Below, piece by piece: positions 26,078 through 39,818 of a DNA stretch of 64,000 bases. Source of the stretch: Lysinibacillus agricola (lineage in GTDB: Bacteria > Bacillota > Bacilli > Bacillales_A > Planococcaceae); contig NZ_CP067341.1 in NCBI RefSeq assembly GCF_016638705.1, positions 4,467,501 to 4,531,500 on the forward strand. Reading direction: 5' to 3'. The first letter of the stretch is position 1, and the number at the start of each line of letters is the position of its first letter. Below the pieces are notes generated by a model. The model was given only the letters and a program-made list of their open reading frames with translations. It had not been told where the DNA came from and did no database searches. The position numbers and the translations under genes are program-made.

Positions 26078-27167
26078 TTTATTACAACAAACGTCACTAC
26101 TACCAGAGCATTATCGTGGATTATCTAAAAATGAAATGGAATCTCGCATTATAGCTATAAAAAAGAGATTAGGTAGTAAACTCTTCATCCCTGGGCATCA
26201 TTATCAAAAAGATGAAGTGATTCAATTTGCAGATGTAACAGGAGATTCTTTGCAGCTTGCTCAATTATCAGCAGCTAACAAAGAGGCTGAACATATAGTA
26301 TTTTGTGGAGTACATTTTATGGCAGAAACAGCTGACATGCTTACAACTGAACAGCAGCATGTTTACTTACCTGATATGCGAGCAGGATGTTCAATGGCAG
26401 ATATGGCAGACATTTATCAAACAGAACAAGCATGGCCGATTTTACAACAGCTTTTTGGCGATACCATTATCCCGCTAACATATGTCAATTCTACTGCTGC
26501 CATCAAAGCATTTACGGGAAGACATGGAGGAGCCTGTGTTACATCGTCCAATGCAAAAGAAATGGTTAAATGGGCATTTACACAAAAACAACGTATTTTC
26601 TTTTTGCCAGATCAACATTTAGGTAGAAATACTGCGTATGATTTAGGAATACCGCTAGAGAATATGGCAGTCTGGAATCCTCAAACAAATATGCTAGAGA
26701 CAGATCAGTCCCCAGAAAACATCCAAGTCATCTTATGGAAGGGACACTGCTCTGTGCACGAGGGTTTTACAGTTCAGCATACGGAGTTTGTACGTAAAGC
26801 TCATCCAAATATGCACATCATTGTTCATCCTGAATGTAGTCGCGAGGTTGTTGCCGCTGCAGATGATGCAGGTTCTACAAAATACATTATTGATACGATT
26901 AATAAGGCACCAAGTGGTTCAGCATGGGCAATCGGCACAGAAATGAATCTCGTTAATCGTATTATTAAGCAGCATCCTGATAAGCAGATTATCTCTTTAA
27001 ATGAGAACTTCTGTCCTTGTCTTACAATGAATCGAATTGACCTTCCCCATCTACTCTGGTCTTTAGAAAGTATAGAACAGGGGCAACCGCATAATCGCAT
27101 TCAAGTAGATACTCACACAGCTGAAGAAGCACGTAGCTCACTTGAAAGGATGCTATTAAGAGCTTAA
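26064..27167 (+). CDS. nadA: Quinolinate synthase
   Basis: 4Fe-4S enzyme of about 367 aa condensing iminoaspartate with dihydroxyacetone phosphate. Signature segments: [15 protein letters not shown], the Cys-containing [55 protein letters not shown], and the cluster Cys near [10 protein letters not shown]. The TTG at 26064 is preferred because AAAGGAG sits 8 nt upstream; an in-frame ATG at 26022 is further inside nadC. Third gene of the nadBCA operon. Confidence 0.95.
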   Translation: MSITSLLQQTSLLPEHYRGLSKNEMESRIIAIKKRLGSKLFIPGHHYQKDEVIQFADVTGDSLQLAQLSAANKEAEHIVFCGVHFMAETADMLTTEQQHVYLPDMRAGCSMADMADIYQTEQAWPILQQLFGDTIIPLTYVNSTAAIKAFTGRHGGACVTSSNAKEMVKWAFTQKQRIFFLPDQHLGRNTAYDLGIPLENMAVWNPQTNMLETDQSPENIQVILWKGHCSVHEGFTVQHTEFVRKAHPNMHIIVHPECSREVVAAADDAGSTKYIIDTINKAPSGSAWAIGTEMNLVNRIIKQHPDKQIISLNENFCPCLTMNRIDLPHLLWSLESIEQGQPHNRIQVDTHTAEEARSSLERMLLRA

Positions 27168-27172
27168 ATGGC

Positions 27173-27207
27173 AAAACGTCTACTCATTTTTGGTAGACGT
27201 TTTATTT
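27173..27207 (+). terminator. Intrinsic terminator of nadBCA
   Basis: AAAACGTCTA (27173-27182) pairs with TAGACGTTTT (27194-27203), then ATTTATT. Confidence 0.85.
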
Positions 27208-27300
27208 ATTATAATTACTTGAGTCTTCAAACGTGAACATGTTGTGATGTTCAATTTTTAGAGAAAATTATTAGAATCTTAAAAACTATTCTTATACAAA

Positions 27301-27337
27301 AAAATGCAGTAGATGTATATTACATCTACTGCATTTT
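27301..27337 (-). terminator. Intrinsic terminator of the complete rRNA-tRNA operon
   Basis: A 17-bp stem whose core GCAGTAGATGTA/TACATCTACTGC is nearly identical to that ending array 1, with a minus-strand T tail. Confidence 0.9.
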
Positions 27338-27341
27338 AGTA

Positions 27342-27413
27342 TGACCCGTACGGGATTCGAACCCGTGTTACCGCCGTGAAAGGGCGGTGTCTTAACCACT
27401 TGACCAACGGGCC
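27342..27413 (-). tRNA. tRNA-Glu (TTC)
   Basis: Anticodon TTC; CCA not encoded; same sequence as the copy at 20008. Confidence 0.97.
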
Positions 27414-27415
27414 AA

Positions 27416-27506
27416 TGGCGGAGAAGGAGGGATTTGAACCCTCGCGCCGGTTACCCGACCTACACCCTTAGCAGGGGCGCCTCTTCAGCCTCTTGAGTAC
27501 TTCCCC
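27416..27506 (-). tRNA. tRNA-Ser (GCT)
   Basis: Anticodon GCT, long variable arm, CCA encoded. Confidence 0.97.
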
Positions 27507-27516
27507 AAATAAAAAA

Positions 27517-27593
27517 TGGCTCCGAAGGCAGGACTCGAACCTGCGACAACCTGATTAACAGTCAGGTGCTACTACCAACTGAGCTACTTCGGA
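27517..27593 (-). tRNA. tRNA-Asn (GTT)
   Basis: Anticodon GTT, CCA encoded. Confidence 0.97.
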
Positions 27594-27597
27594 ATAA

Positions 27598-27674
<77 letters not shown>

Positions 27675-27675
27675 T

Positions 27676-27749
27676 TGGAGCGGGTGATGAGAATCGAACT
27701 CACGACATCAGCTTGGAAGGCTGAGGTTTTACCATTAAACTACACCCGC
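27676..27749 (-). tRNA. tRNA-Gly (TCC)
   Basis: Anticodon TCC, CCA encoded; the spacer before it is 5 nt shorter than in array 1. Confidence 0.97.
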
Positions 27750-27754
27750 AAATA

Positions 27755-27830
27755 TGGTGGGTCAGGACGGAATCGAACCGCCGACACTTAGAGCTTCAAT
27801 CTAATGCTCTACCAACTGAGCTACTGACCC
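27755..27830 (-). tRNA. tRNA-Phe (GAA)
   Basis: Anticodon GAA, CCA encoded. Confidence 0.97.
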
Positions 27831-27844
27831 ATATTTTTAAAAAA

Positions 27845-27920
27845 TGGCGGTCCCGACCGGGATCGAACCGGCGATCTCCTGCGTGACAGGCAGGCATGTT
27901 AACCGCTACACCACGGGACC
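27845..27920 (-). tRNA. tRNA-Asp (GTC)
   Basis: Anticodon GTC, CCA encoded. Confidence 0.97.
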
Positions 27921-27923
27921 ATT

Positions 27924-27998
<75 letters not shown>

Positions 27999-28051
27999 TT
28001 AATAAAATATTCTTTTCGAGTTTTTCAAGCACCATTTATAAAGATAAAAAC

Positions 28052-28144
28052 TGGAGGAGGTAGAGGGATTCGAACCCCCGCGCGGTGTTACCCGCCTGTC
28101 GGTTTTCAAGACCGATCCCTTCAGCCAGACTTGGGTATACCTCC
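28052..28144 (-). tRNA. tRNA-Ser (TGA)
   Basis: Anticodon TGA, long variable arm, CCA encoded. Confidence 0.97.
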
Positions 28145-28159
28145 GTAACAATATATAAA

Positions 28160-28236
28160 TGGTGGACCTTGCAGGACTCGAACCTGCGACCGGACGGTTA
28201 TGAGCCGTCTGCTCTAACCAACTGAGCTAAAGGTCC
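28160..28236 (-). tRNA. tRNA-Ile2 (CAT, lysidine type)
   Basis: Anticodon CAT on an Ile2-type body, as at 20825; CCA encoded. Confidence 0.85.
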
Positions 28237-28243
28237 TTTAAGA

Positions 28244-28317
28244 TGGCGGCAGAGGGGATCGAACCCCCGACCTTACGGGTATGAACCGTACGCTCTAGCC
28301 AGCTGAGCTACGCCGCC
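28244..28317 (-). tRNA. Elongator tRNA-Met (CAT)
   Basis: Anticodon CAT; CCA not encoded. Confidence 0.94.
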
Positions 28318-28343
28318 AGGATCTTTATACTGGTTATCTTTTA

Positions 28344-28419
28344 TGGTGGAGCCTAGCGGGATCGAACCGCTGACCTCCTGCGTGCAAGGCAGGCGCTCTC
28401 CCAGCTGAGCTAAGGCCCC
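28344..28419 (-). tRNA. tRNA-Ala (TGC)
   Basis: Anticodon TGC, CCA encoded. Confidence 0.97.
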
Positions 28420-28425
28420 ATAAAA

Positions 28426-28502
28426 TGGTCGGAATGACAGGATTCGAACCTACGACCCCTTGGTCCCAAACCAAGTGCTCTACCAAGCTGAGCTACATTC
28501 CG
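28426..28502 (-). tRNA. tRNA-Pro (TGG)
   Basis: Anticodon TGG, CCA encoded. Confidence 0.97.
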
Positions 28503-28515
28503 ATAAATATTAATT

Positions 28516-28592
<77 letters not shown>

Positions 28593-28610
28593 TAATTATT
28601 AAAAGAAAAA

Positions 28611-28699
28611 TGGTGCCGAGGGCCGGAATCGAACCGGCACGGTAGTCACCTACCGCAGGATTTTAAGTCCTGTGCGTCTGCCAGTTCCGCCACCCCGGC
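28611..28699 (-). tRNA. tRNA-Leu (TAA)
   Basis: Anticodon TAA, long variable arm, CCA encoded. Confidence 0.97.
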
Positions 28700-28704
28700 A
28701 CATT

Positions 28705-28779
28705 TGGAGCGGAAGACGAGGTTCGAACTCGCGACCCCCACCTTGGCAAGGTGGTGTTCTACCACTGAACTACTTCCGC
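28705..28779 (-). tRNA. tRNA-Gly (GCC)
   Basis: Anticodon GCC, CCA encoded. Confidence 0.97.
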
Positions 28780-28826
28780 ATGTGCATAAGATTTATTTAT
28801 CCTGGCAATTATGAAATTCTAAAATA

Positions 28827-28911
28827 TGGTGCGGGTGAAGGGAGTCGAACCCCCACGCCTTGCGGCGCTAGATCCTAAGTCTAGTGCGTCTGCCAATTCC
28901 GCCACACCCGC
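28827..28911 (-). tRNA. tRNA-Leu (TAG)
   Basis: Anticodon TAG, long variable arm, CCA encoded. Confidence 0.97.
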
Positions 28912-28932
28912 ATATTTTGTTGGCAATTTAAA

Positions 28933-29008
28933 TGGTGAGCCATGAAGGACTCGAACCTTCGACCCTCTGATTAAAAGTCAGATGCTCTACCAACTGAGCT
29001 AATGGCTC
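28933..29008 (-). tRNA. tRNA-Lys (TTT)
   Basis: Anticodon TTT, CCA encoded. Confidence 0.97.
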
Positions 29009-29015
29009 AAAACTA

Positions 29016-29091
<76 letters not shown>

Positions 29092-29094
29092 TAA

Positions 29095-29170
29095 TGGTGG
29101 AGGATGACGGGCTCGAACCGCCGACCCCCTGCTTGTAAGGCAGGTGCTCTCCCAGCTGAGCTAATCCTCC
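29095..29170 (-). tRNA. tRNA-Val (TAC)
   Basis: Anticodon TAC, CCA encoded. One compensated base pair in the anticodon stem differs from the copy at 21762 (CACCTGC/GCAGGGG versus CATCTGC/GCAGAGG). Confidence 0.97.
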
Positions 29171-29180
29171 TGGGTTTTAT

Positions 29181-29296
29181 GCCTAGCGATGTCCTACTCT
29201 CACAGGGGGAAGCCCCCAACTACCATCGGCGCTAAAGAGCTTAACTTCCGTGTTCGGTATGGGAACGGGTGTGACCTCTTTGCCATCATCACTAGA
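29181..29296 (-). rRNA. rrf: 5S ribosomal RNA
   Basis: Third rRNA of the complete operon, directly upstream of the tRNA array; same conserved segments as the solitary copy at 21848. Confidence 0.97.
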
Positions 29297-29521
29297 CTAT
29301 TGACGACCTCCAATACACGGCGTATTACTGCGTCAGCTTCTCTCGTTCAATCGGTCACGTACAGAGGTACGCTCCCTCATTCACTCGTTTGCTTCCTTGT
29401 ACTACTTGTGTCTTGAAGCTCTCTTTGGCTTTCAATATACGTCGTATTTTGAAACCCTAAAATGAAAGGTTTTGTTCTTTCAAAACTGGATAAACGGTGC
29501 ATTGAATGTTTCAAACATTTT
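29297..29521 (-). other. 23S-5S internal spacer with a hairpin block
   Basis: Includes a block (about 29325-29420) with CGTCAGCTTC, GTCACGTACA and AGGTACGCTCC. A related block occurs in the 16S-23S spacer, but it is missing from the spacer remnant beside the solitary 5S gene. Confidence 0.75.
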
Positions 29522-34308
<4,787 letters not shown>

Positions 34309-34471
34309 AAGAAATTTGATTAGCTCAAATTGTTTTGCTGGCATCATGTTTGATGTCCAAAATTTTGTTTCATTCACTAACTCGAGGTTAGCTATTAGAA
34401 ACTTTATTGATTACGTTTTGCTTGTTCAGTTTTCAAGGTTCATTGTTCAGTCGTTTTTCAGCGACTTCTTT

Positions 34472-34500
34472 ATAATAACATTCAACTCAATCCGTGTCAA
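34472..34500 (-). promoter_or_regulatory. rRNA operon promoter P2
   Basis: Minus strand TTGACA (34495-34500), 17-nt spacer, TATTAT (34472-34477), about 165 nt before 16S. Strong sigmaA promoter with an A/T-rich UP-like stretch behind it. Confidence 0.88.
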
Positions 34501-34565
34501 TAACTTTTTCAAAAAAGCTTTTTTCATTTCGTTGAGTTTTTTGTTATGTCTTAGCGACAATTAAT

Positions 34566-34595
34566 ATACTACAATATCAACATATTAATCGTCAA
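34566..34595 (-). promoter_or_regulatory. rRNA operon promoter P1
   Basis: Minus strand TTGACG (34590-34595), 18-nt spacer, TAGTAT (34566-34571), about 95 nt upstream of P2; tandem promoters are usual for Bacillus rrn operons. Confidence 0.65.
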
Positions 34596-34613
34596 TACTT
34601 TTTATAAAAAAAT

Positions 34614-34639
34614 ATCGAGGTATTTTTCGATACCTCGAT
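34614..34639 (-). terminator. Intrinsic terminator of ygxA
   Basis: ATCGAGGTA/TACCTCGAT stem (9 bp) with a T8 run on the minus strand, insulating the rRNA promoters from ygxA. Confidence 0.85.
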
Positions 34640-34649
34640 TACTAGCATA

Positions 34650-35543
34650 CTACAGTCCTTGCTCCATTTCTAGAGCTTCTTTATTTACCTTATAATGACG
34701 GTGGAATATCATTTCACTTTTCGCAACGATAGGTTCAATTTGAATATAGCCTTTGTCCACTAGATATTCTACGAACACCTCTAAATCTACTGAATAGTTC
34801 ATGAGCTCATCATGATCGTGTAATTCCTGAATCGTCCAAGTCTCTTTTGTTTGCATTACTTCTAAAATATGTTGAGCACCGTCTCGAGTACGTGAGTGTA
34901 TTAAAAACTCACTTGCTAAAAACAATAACTCTAACCGTTTTTCTATCGGTTCATTACTTGTAACGAGCTCCTCGTATAATTTATAAATCGCTGGTTCTAT
35001 TTTTTTTACCTGTGCCCAAACAGTTACTTCTGGATAAAGCCCACTATCAATGATGGATAAACGGCCCAAATGATGTAACGAATCTACTACATGATTATAA
35101 GCATCCAGATAGCTACCCTTATCAAAGTATTCTTTTCCTTCTAAGTAACGTCGAATTAACTTTGAAAATTGAATGCCAGTTTTGATTTTACGACCACTAA
35201 ACGGAAACTCCTGTAATTCAATTTTTAATTTATGAAGAAATTCATTACGATCAAATAATACCCTACCAAAGAAAATCCAATCGACCACTTTTTTATTTGA
35301 GCCAATTAGTAGCCATTTTCGTATTATTTTCTCAGTAACAGTATGTAAAGCTACTTTATTTCCTTCATATAAGTAATGTTTCGTAAAGACAGGCTTTTCT
35401 GCTTCCTTTACAATAATAAGCAAGACTGTATCAAATGTATCTGTAACATTACTTTTTTCCTCGCGTTTTCCCACTAAAATAACGCCTAATGTATTCGACT
35501 GACTTGCACGTTCCTGATATATTGGACGCAAAACTTGTTCCAT
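34650..35543 (-). CDS. ygxA: Nucleotidyltransferase-like protein YgxA
   Basis: A 297-aa protein of the YgxA family, annotated as nucleotidyltransferase-like. No clear GS-x10-DxD catalytic motif is visible, and the N-terminal domain reads GVILVGKREEKSNVTDTFDTVLLII, so activity is uncertain. The middle is helical (ARM-like YLEGKEYFDKGSYLDAYNHVVDSLHHLG) and the end has a winged-helix look. It always sits beside an rRNA operon in Bacillus and does so here. ATG at 35543 is chosen; GAGGGGG is 7 nt upstream. Confidence 0.85.
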   Translation of the reverse strand: MEQVLRPIYQERASQSNTLGVILVGKREEKSNVTDTFDTVLLIIVKEAEKPVFTKHYLYEGNKVALHTVTEKIIRKWLLIGSNKKVVDWIFFGRVLFDRNEFLHKLKIELQEFPFSGRKIKTGIQFSKLIRRYLEGKEYFDKGSYLDAYNHVVDSLHHLGRLSIIDSGLYPEVTVWAQVKKIEPAIYKLYEELVTSNEPIEKRLELLFLASEFLIHSRTRDGAQHILEVMQTKETWTIQELHDHDELMNYSVDLEVFVEYLVDKGYIQIEPIVAKSEMIFHRHYKVNKEALEMEQGL

Positions 35544-35594
35544 GTTCAATCCCCCTCTATTTGCTTGTGACCTTTTTCTTCATTCAGTTGGTGT

Positions 35595-35640
35595 CACGGA
35601 TTTTCACCGGACTCAATTACGCCAAGGCGAATTGATTTCG
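35595..35640. repeat. Partial hairpin-rich element
   Basis: Carries GTGTCACGGATTTTC, then AATTACGCCAAGGCGAATT, the hairpin-1 part of the family; the inner part of hairpin 2 is deleted. Confidence 0.6.
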
Positions 35641-35750
35641 TTAAAATTTCGACATACTCTAAAAGTATTCCTTCTTTCCACGTTCTCAAAGCTAAAATAC
35701 TTTGTTCTTATATGTTATAGTAGATTTTAGATTGGGAGGCAAGATGATAA

Positions 35751-36101
35751 ATGAAACCTTACAAAAGTAAAATTAATAAAATTCGTTCATTCGCATTAGC
35801 ACTTATTTTTATCGGCTTTGTAGTTATGTATGGGGGAATCTTCTTTAAAAACAATCCTATTCTAGTATTAATTTTCATGACACTTGGTGTACTTTGTATT
35901 ATTGGTAGTACAGTCGTATATGCATGGATTGGGCTACTCTCAACAAAAGCTATTCAAGTGGAATGCCCTAATTGCCATAAGTACACAAAAGTATTAGGCC
36001 GTGTAGATATGTGTATGTACTGCAATGAACCATTAACGCTAGATCCAACTCTAGAAGGAAAAGAGTTCGACCAATCTTATAATAAGACAAAAAAATCCTA
36101 G
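35751..36101 (+). CDS. ygzB: YgzB family membrane protein (UPF0295)
   Basis: A 116-aa protein with two membrane helices (about residues 13-35 and 40-65) and a cytoplasmic C-terminal zinc-ribbon-like knuckle, CPNCHK...CMYC. Between ygxA and perR, as in B. subtilis. Function unknown; metal binding is inferred from the four cysteines. Confidence 0.9.
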   Translation: MKPYKSKINKIRSFALALIFIGFVVMYGGIFFKNNPILVLIFMTLGVLCIIGSTVVYAWIGLLSTKAIQVECPNCHKYTKVLGRVDMCMYCNEPLTLDPTLEGKEFDQSYNKTKKS

Positions 36102-36127
36102 CCCTCATAGAAGAGCTAGGATTTTTT
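36090..36127. terminator. Bidirectional terminator between ygzB and perR
   Basis: AAAAAATCCTAGC pairs with GCTAGGATTTTTT (13 bp); A/T runs give both strands a terminator. Confidence 0.88.
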
Positions 36128-36569
36128 ATTGCACTTTTGCAGATGCATCTTTACACGATGGACAAGTGCCGTAAATCTCCAAACGATGCGAATGCACATC
36201 AAAGCCTGTTACTTGTGATGCAAATTGTTCAATTTCGTCGAGACCAGGATAATGGAAATCGACTATTTTCCCACAGCATTCACAAATCATATGATAATGA
36301 TCATTAGTAATGAAATCGAAGCGACTTGAAGCATCACCAAAAGTTAGTTCTTTCACTAGACCAACTTCACGAAAAACGCGAAGGTTATTATAGACAGTGG
36401 CTACACTCATATTTGGGAATTTCCCTTCAAGTGCTTTATAAATTTCATCGGCCGTTGGATGTGCCATTGATTGAATTAAATATTCCAAAATAGCATGACG
36501 CTGAGGAGTAATACGTACACCAGTAGTTTTTAACGTGTCAAGTGCATCCTGTAAATGCGTTGCAGACAT
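36126..36569 (-). CDS. perR: Peroxide-responsive repressor PerR
   Basis: Fur-family regulator of 147 aa that senses peroxide through Fe-catalysed histidine oxidation. The helix-turn-helix contains [13 protein letters not shown]; the oxidised His is in MAHPTADEI; regulatory metal ligands lie in SSRFDF and DHYHMIC; the structural zinc site is CECCG and CPSC. The second ATG (36569) is preferred for SD spacing and fits the B. subtilis N terminus. A PerR-box lies upstream, so it is probably autoregulated. Confidence 0.96.
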   Translation of the reverse strand: MSATHLQDALDTLKTTGVRITPQRHAILEYLIQSMAHPTADEIYKALEGKFPNMSVATVYNNLRVFREVGLVKELTFGDASSRFDFITNDHYHMICECCGKIVDFHYPGLDEIEQFASQVTGFDVHSHRLEIYGTCPSCKDASAKVQ

Positions 36570-36601
36570 CGTCATGCACCTCTTCCATAAAGATTATTAA
36601 T

Positions 36602-36616
36602 TTATAATAGTTATAA
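36602..36616 (-). promoter_or_regulatory. PerR box upstream of perR
   Basis: On the minus strand TTATAACTATTATAA matches the Bacillus PerR consensus TTATAATTATTATAA at 14 of 15 positions, 33 nt before the perR start. Confidence 0.8.
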
Positions 36617-36728
36617 TTAGTGTATCGAATTCAACTTACTTCTGTCAACAATCACACATGTTTCAGATTAATTAACTGCCCTCAACTTAATTTGCGAACA
36701 GCTAAATGATCATCTCTTCTTTTCTTTC

Positions 36729-37673
36729 TCAATAGCCTCTTGATAAATCCATGACATTTTCTAAATCTGTTTCACCACGTAACCACTTCTCTAAACTTGG
36801 CTTAAAAATCTCTAAGCTACGCTCAACATATCGAGATGAGTGACTTGATATATGCGGAGATACTATAACATTCGGTAAAGTCCAGAAAGGATGATCTGCA
36901 GCTACAGGCTCTTGTTCAAATACGTCTAGTACAGCATAACCAATTTCACCTGATTGAATGGCATGAATCAGAACACTTTCCTCTACTAAGTTTCCACGAC
37001 CAAAATTCATGAAAATAGCATCATTTTTCATCGCTGTAAAATGTTCTTCTTTCAATAAATGTGTAGTCTCTTCTGTTTTAGGTAATACAGAAATGACAAT
37101 ATCAGCCTTAGGTAAAGCTTCGATTAATTGATCAAAGCTCACCATGTCATTCATGTTAGCCGCTTCATTCCCCGAACGATTACAGCCAATTGTCACAACA
37201 CCAAAAGCTTGCAATAAGCGGCCTACTTCCGAGCCAATAGCTCCCGGTCCTAAAATAAGTGCTGTACTATCACGCAACTCGGTTTGCTTCGCTTTTTTCG
37301 ACCATTCACTTTTCTTCTGCTGATCATACACCCAAGGCAGTGCGCGCTTAATCGCTAAAATATGGGCAAGCATTGATTCTGCCATTGGTGTTTTATGAAT
37401 GCCACGTACATTTGAAACTAAAAACCCTCGTTCAATAATGGCTTGAGCTGGCATTTTCTCTATCCCTGCTGAAGCTACAAAAATCCACTTAAGCTTTTTC
37501 GCAAACTGAATATTTTCATCAGTTAAATCTTCACCATATGTTACAAGCACATCTGCTTTTTGTAGTTCATCATTTGATAAGCCATTTTCAAAAATAAAAT
37601 CTACTTGTGGAAATTCTTTTACAAGTGGCTCACGTAAATTTGGTCTTGGTTCAAACGTAAAATAAATCCTCAT
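36729..37673 (-). CDS. D-isomer-specific 2-hydroxyacid dehydrogenase
   Basis: A 314-aa NAD(P)-dependent reductase of 2-oxo acids. The Rossmann motif is ALILGPGAIGSEVGR at about residue 140; catalytic Arg in MNFGRGNLVEE, Glu in LDVFEQEPV, and His in SPHISSHS are present. The substrate cannot be assigned; the sequence is closer to the GhrA-like group than to PGDH (no ACT domain). Its ATG overlaps the bcp stop by 4 nt, so it is translated with the peroxiredoxin. Confidence 0.9.
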   Translation of the reverse strand: MRIYFTFEPRPNLREPLVKEFPQVDFIFENGLSNDELQKADVLVTYGEDLTDENIQFAKKLKWIFVASAGIEKMPAQAIIERGFLVSNVRGIHKTPMAESMLAHILAIKRALPWVYDQQKKSEWSKKAKQTELRDSTALILGPGAIGSEVGRLLQAFGVVTIGCNRSGNEAANMNDMVSFDQLIEALPKADIVISVLPKTEETTHLLKEEHFTAMKNDAIFMNFGRGNLVEESVLIHAIQSGEIGYAVLDVFEQEPVAADHPFWTLPNVIVSPHISSHSSRYVERSLEIFKPSLEKWLRGETDLENVMDLSRGY

Positions 37674-38146
37674 TGCGTCGCCTCCCTTTCTGCTAAATAT
37701 GTATATACTTCTTCAATATGATTTTTCACACGTACTTTACGCCAAGACTTTATCAAATTTCCTTCTGTATCAATTAAAAACGTCGAACGTTCTATCCCCA
37801 TATATTCACGCCCATACATTTTCTTCAGCACCCATACTCCATACGTCTCTGCTACGGCATGATCCTCATCTACTAATAATGAGAATGGTAATCCATGCTT
37901 ATCTATAAATTTGGTATGTTTTTTTGCATCGTCAGGGCTAATACCGAGGACAACTGCATTTAATTTACTAAAATCCTCATGCTTATCACGGAAGTCACAA
38001 GCCTCCGTAGTACAGCCTGGCGTCATATCTTTAGGATAAAAATATAAAATAACATTTTGTCCTTTGAAATCCGCTAACTTTACTATTTCTCCTTCTTCAT
38101 TCATAAGGGAAAAATCTGGTGCTTTTTTTCCTTCTATTAAAGTCAT
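37670..38146 (-). CDS. bcp: Thioredoxin-dependent peroxiredoxin (Bcp/PrxQ)
   Basis: A 158-aa thiol peroxidase. The active site PGCTTEACDFRD holds the peroxidatic Cys and, five residues on, the resolving Cys of the atypical 2-Cys type. GGGGGA precedes ATG. Synteny with perR-ygzB-ygxA fits B. subtilis ygaF. It reduces H2O2 and organic hydroperoxides in the cytoplasm. Operon with the downstream dehydrogenase. Confidence 0.96.
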   Translation of the reverse strand: MTLIEGKKAPDFSLMNEEGEIVKLADFKGQNVILYFYPKDMTPGCTTEACDFRDKHEDFSKLNAVVLGISPDDAKKHTKFIDKHGLPFSLLVDEDHAVAETYGVWVLKKMYGREYMGIERSTFLIDTEGNLIKSWRKVRVKNHIEEVYTYLAEREATQ

Positions 38147-38277
38147 ATGAATCTCCCCCTCTGTATGCTCTATTTTACTCTAAGTGATAAAACAAGTCAT
38201 ATCTCTTAATTTCTTTGGATTTCTTGCACTGATAGGTCTACAATAGATGGAGTATAAAGATTTAGGAGGCAATATAT

Positions 38278-39564
38278 ATGAATCACACAAAATCTGAAGC
38301 AGTACACGCAGAAGCGCTACAGCATATCGTTGGTGGTGTAAATAGCCCTTCTCGTTCTTATAAAGCAGTTGGCGGAGGCTCACCTGTTGCAATGGCTCGT
38401 GGGAAAGGTGCATATTTTTGGGATGTTGATGGCAACCGTTATATCGACTATCTAGCAGCTTACGGTCCAATCGTTACTGGTCACGGTCACTCGCATATCG
38501 CAAAGGCTATTACACACGCAGCTGAAAATGGCACTTTGTTTGGTACTCCAACTGAATACGAGGTTACTTTTGCTAAAATGCTAAAAGAAGCAATCCCTTC
38601 TATGGATAAAGTACGCTTTAATAACTCTGGTACAGAAGCTGTCATGACAACGATTCGTGTTGCACGTGCTTATACAGGCCGTACAAAAGTTATGAAATTC
38701 GCTGGCTGCTACCATGGTCACTTTGACTTAGTATTAGTAGCTGCTGGTTCTGGTCCCGCAACATTAGGTACACCAGACTCAGCAGGTGTGACAACTTCAA
38801 CTGCCGAGGAAGTAATTACTATACCATTTAACAACCCTGAAGCATTTACAGAGGCTATGGATAAATGGGGCGATCAAATCGCTGCTATTTTAATAGAGCC
38901 TATTGTTGGAAACTTCGGTATTGTAGAGCCTAACCATGGCTTCCTAGAATTAGTTCATGCCATTGCAAAGGAAAAAGGAGCATTAACTATTTACGATGAA
39001 GTTATTACTGCATTCCGCTTCCACTATGGTGGCGCTCAAAACTTATTAGGTTTAACGCCTGACCTAACTGCTCTCGGTAAAGTAATCGGTGGTGGTTTAC
39101 CAATCGGTGCATATGGTGGCCGCAAAGAGATTATGGATACAGTTGCTCCACTTGGCCCTGCCTATCAAGCAGGCACAATGGCAGGAAACCCTGCATCTAT
39201 GCAAGCTGGTATTGCCTGCCTAGAAGTATTACAAACTCCGGGTATTTATGATGAGATGGACCGTCTTGGAGGCATTTTAGAAGAAGGTATCTTGGCTGCC
39301 GCGAAAAAACATGATGTAACAATTACTGTTAATCGCCTTAAAGGGGCTCTTACAATTTACTTTACAGATGTGAAAGTAGAAAACTATGAGCAGGCTGAAA
39401 ACTCAGACGGTGAAATCTTTGGCCGCTTCTTTAAATTAATGCTTGAACAAGGGATCAATTTAGCTCCATCTAAATATGAGGCATGGTTCTTAACAACAGA
39501 GCATACAGAAGCAGATATTCTTGAAACAATTAAAGCAGTAGATTACGCATTTTCACAATTGTAA
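38278..39564 (+). CDS. hemL: Glutamate-1-semialdehyde 2,1-aminomutase (GsaB type)
   Basis: PLP enzyme of 428 aa that makes 5-aminolevulinate for haem. N-terminal [15 protein letters not shown], substrate-gating and [16 protein letters not shown] segments, DEVITAFR, and the PLP-Lys motif [19 protein letters not shown] are all present. Its place between bcp and ygaE matches the second copy gsaB of B. subtilis, so a separate hemL in the hem operon is likely. GGAGGC lies before ATG. Confidence 0.95.
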   Translation: MNHTKSEAVHAEALQHIVGGVNSPSRSYKAVGGGSPVAMARGKGAYFWDVDGNRYIDYLAAYGPIVTGHGHSHIAKAITHAAENGTLFGTPTEYEVTFAKMLKEAIPSMDKVRFNNSGTEAVMTTIRVARAYTGRTKVMKFAGCYHGHFDLVLVAAGSGPATLGTPDSAGVTTSTAEEVITIPFNNPEAFTEAMDKWGDQIAAILIEPIVGNFGIVEPNHGFLELVHAIAKEKGALTIYDEVITAFRFHYGGAQNLLGLTPDLTALGKVIGGGLPIGAYGGRKEIMDTVAPLGPAYQAGTMAGNPASMQAGIACLEVLQTPGIYDEMDRLGGILEEGILAAAKKHDVTITVNRLKGALTIYFTDVKVENYEQAENSDGEIFGRFFKLMLEQGINLAPSKYEAWFLTTEHTEADILETIKAVDYAFSQL

Positions 39565-39690
39565 TTATGTGAATGCACAAAGGCACAAAATCGACAATTG
39601 CTTTCGAGCTAATGGGATTACTTTATCTGCTAAACACCTTGTGAGAAGAGCAATTTAGAACCGTGTCTTAAATTAACTATAACTATAAAT

Positions 39691-39722
39691 TATAAGGCGG
39701 CTCCCTATGAGTCGTCTTTTTC
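39691..39722 (+). terminator. Probable terminator of hemL
   Basis: GGCGGCTC/GAGTCGTC stem (with G-U pairs) and a T5 tail at about 39716-39721. Confidence 0.6.
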
Positions 39723-39818
39723 ATGTAAATGACATACAAATCTATGTATTTTATGAACACTTCCTTCTATAATGTAAAGAAGCTTAAAAATTTTAGACAG
39801 AAAGGACATCCATTTTCT

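Noticed and set aside
39661..39700. PerR box upstream of ygaE
   Set aside because: ACTATAACTATAAATTATAA is AT-rich and looks similar, but aligned to the PerR consensus it mismatches at too many positions.
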